From positions 1-32,618 of the forward strand of contig PNJE01000011.1 in assembly GCA_002877915.1 (NCBI GenBank): a stretch of 32,618 nucleotides of DNA, in the 5' to 3' direction. Positions 32,285-32,618 of this stretch are shown here, piece after piece. Source of the DNA: Candidatus Aminicenantota bacterium. Its GTDB lineage: Bacteria; Acidobacteriota; Aminicenantia; Aminicenantales; Saccharicenantaceae. Below the pieces are notes generated by a model that made no database searches, was not told where the DNA came from, and saw only the letters and a program-made list of their open reading frames with translations. The translations under genes and the position numbers were made by a program. Position 1 is the first letter of the stretch. Each line of letters starts with the position of its first letter.

Positions 32285-32618
32285 ATGAGTAAAAAGAAGA
32301 AAAAAAAGATATCTAAGCAGAGAGGAAAGGTTTCTGAAAGCCAGCTACTGAAAAATAAGATTTCTGCCCAGAAAGAATCTTTAAATTCAGAGTCATCATT
32401 TAGGTCGAGCAGAAAGATTACCAGAGTAATTTGGCCAGCTGTGGCCATCCTGGCGGTGTTGGCTATAGCTGCGGGAAGTTTCTTTTTTTTAAGGGCGAAA
32501 AATTCTGGGGTTAACCTTAAGGGGGCGTCTTCTTTTAACCTCCTTCTCATTACTCTGGATACCACCCGGGCCGATCATCTCGGTTGTTATGGCTATGCCG
32601 GGGCCAGGACGCCGAACC
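32285..32618 (+). CDS. Membrane-anchored sulfatase-family protein, N-terminal part
   Basis: The gene runs off the right edge; 111 codons are visible. AGGAA precedes the ATG. A very basic N-terminus (MSKKKKKKISK) and a serine-rich stretch lead to a transmembrane anchor (about 48-69, IWPAVAILAVLAIAAGSFFF). The sulfatase/alkaline-phosphatase-superfamily start follows at 85-111: FNLLLITLDTTRADHLGCYGY, with D92 and D97 at metal-ligand-type positions, then ARTPN. The formylglycine motif (C/S-x-P-S-R) would lie beyond the window, so sulfatase versus phosphotransferase activity cannot be decided. The location after two TPR genes suggests a TPR-containing sulfatase as seen in related genomes, which is inferred. 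Confidence 0.85.
   Translation, partial: MSKKKKKKISKQRGKVSESQLLKNKISAQKESLNSESSFRSSRKITRVIWPAVAILAVLAIAAGSFFFLRAKNSGVNLKGASSFNLLLITLDTTRADHLGCYGYAGARTPN

Overview
The window looks like a piece of a Gram-negative, carbohydrate-degrading bacterium of the Acidobacteriota/Aminicenantes (OP8) type. This is inferred from family combinations, not from a marker phylogeny. The combination is a TonB-dependent receptor with an N-terminal carboxypeptidase-regulatory domain, a GWxTD-domain protein with TPRs, a CBM9/DUF5916 outer-membrane-type protein, an exported Asp-box (BNR) propeller protein, a GTP-type PEP carboxykinase and many Sec/lipoprotein signal peptides. Base composition is moderate and fairly even; I saw no tRNA, rRNA, CRISPR, transposase or phage gene.

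Region 1 (1-17395) reads as an L-arabinose / arabinofuranoside utilisation locus. On the minus strand araB (ribulokinase), araD (L-ribulose-5-P 4-epimerase) and the first 18 codons of a probable fucose/arabinose-isomerase-like protein form the intracellular arabinose route. Across a 726-bp control region, on the plus strand, lie a TonB-dependent receptor, a secreted Asp-box propeller protein, a lipoprotein GH127 beta-L-arabinofuranosidase with a C-terminal discoidin-like domain, a GH51 alpha-L-arabinofuranosidase split by a frameshift, and a second GH127 with a type I signal peptide. The control region holds two LacI-type palindromes. The first sits at the predicted start site of the plus promoter and overlaps the -35 of a minus promoter pointing at araB. 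Inferred logic: the receptor imports arabinose-containing oligosaccharides, GH127/GH51 release arabinose, and the isomerase, AraB and AraD convert it to D-xylulose-5-phosphate. No SusD homologue is present.

Region 2 (17396-26562) is mixed: an exported nitroreductase-like protein, pckG (gluconeogenesis), a LacI-family plus FCD-GntR regulator pair that could control the sugar locus, a small DUF486/DMT membrane protein, a large CBM9-DUF5916 barrel protein and an iron-sulfur flavoprotein-like FMN protein.

Region 3 (26563-32618) holds a small uncharacterised conserved-looking protein, the housekeeping sigma factor rpoD (region 1.1 not recognisable) and, divergently, a co-directional set: a GWxTD/TPR protein, a carboxypeptidase-regulatory/TPR protein and the start of a membrane-anchored sulfatase-family protein. 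The sulfatase gene has an unusually structured leader with a 14-bp tandem repeat next to its ribosome binding site.

The points most worth following up are the bidirectional LacI operator pair, a second palindrome (ATATGAA-N6-TTCATAT) occurring twice in arabinose genes, the GH51 frameshift and the structured sulfatase leader.
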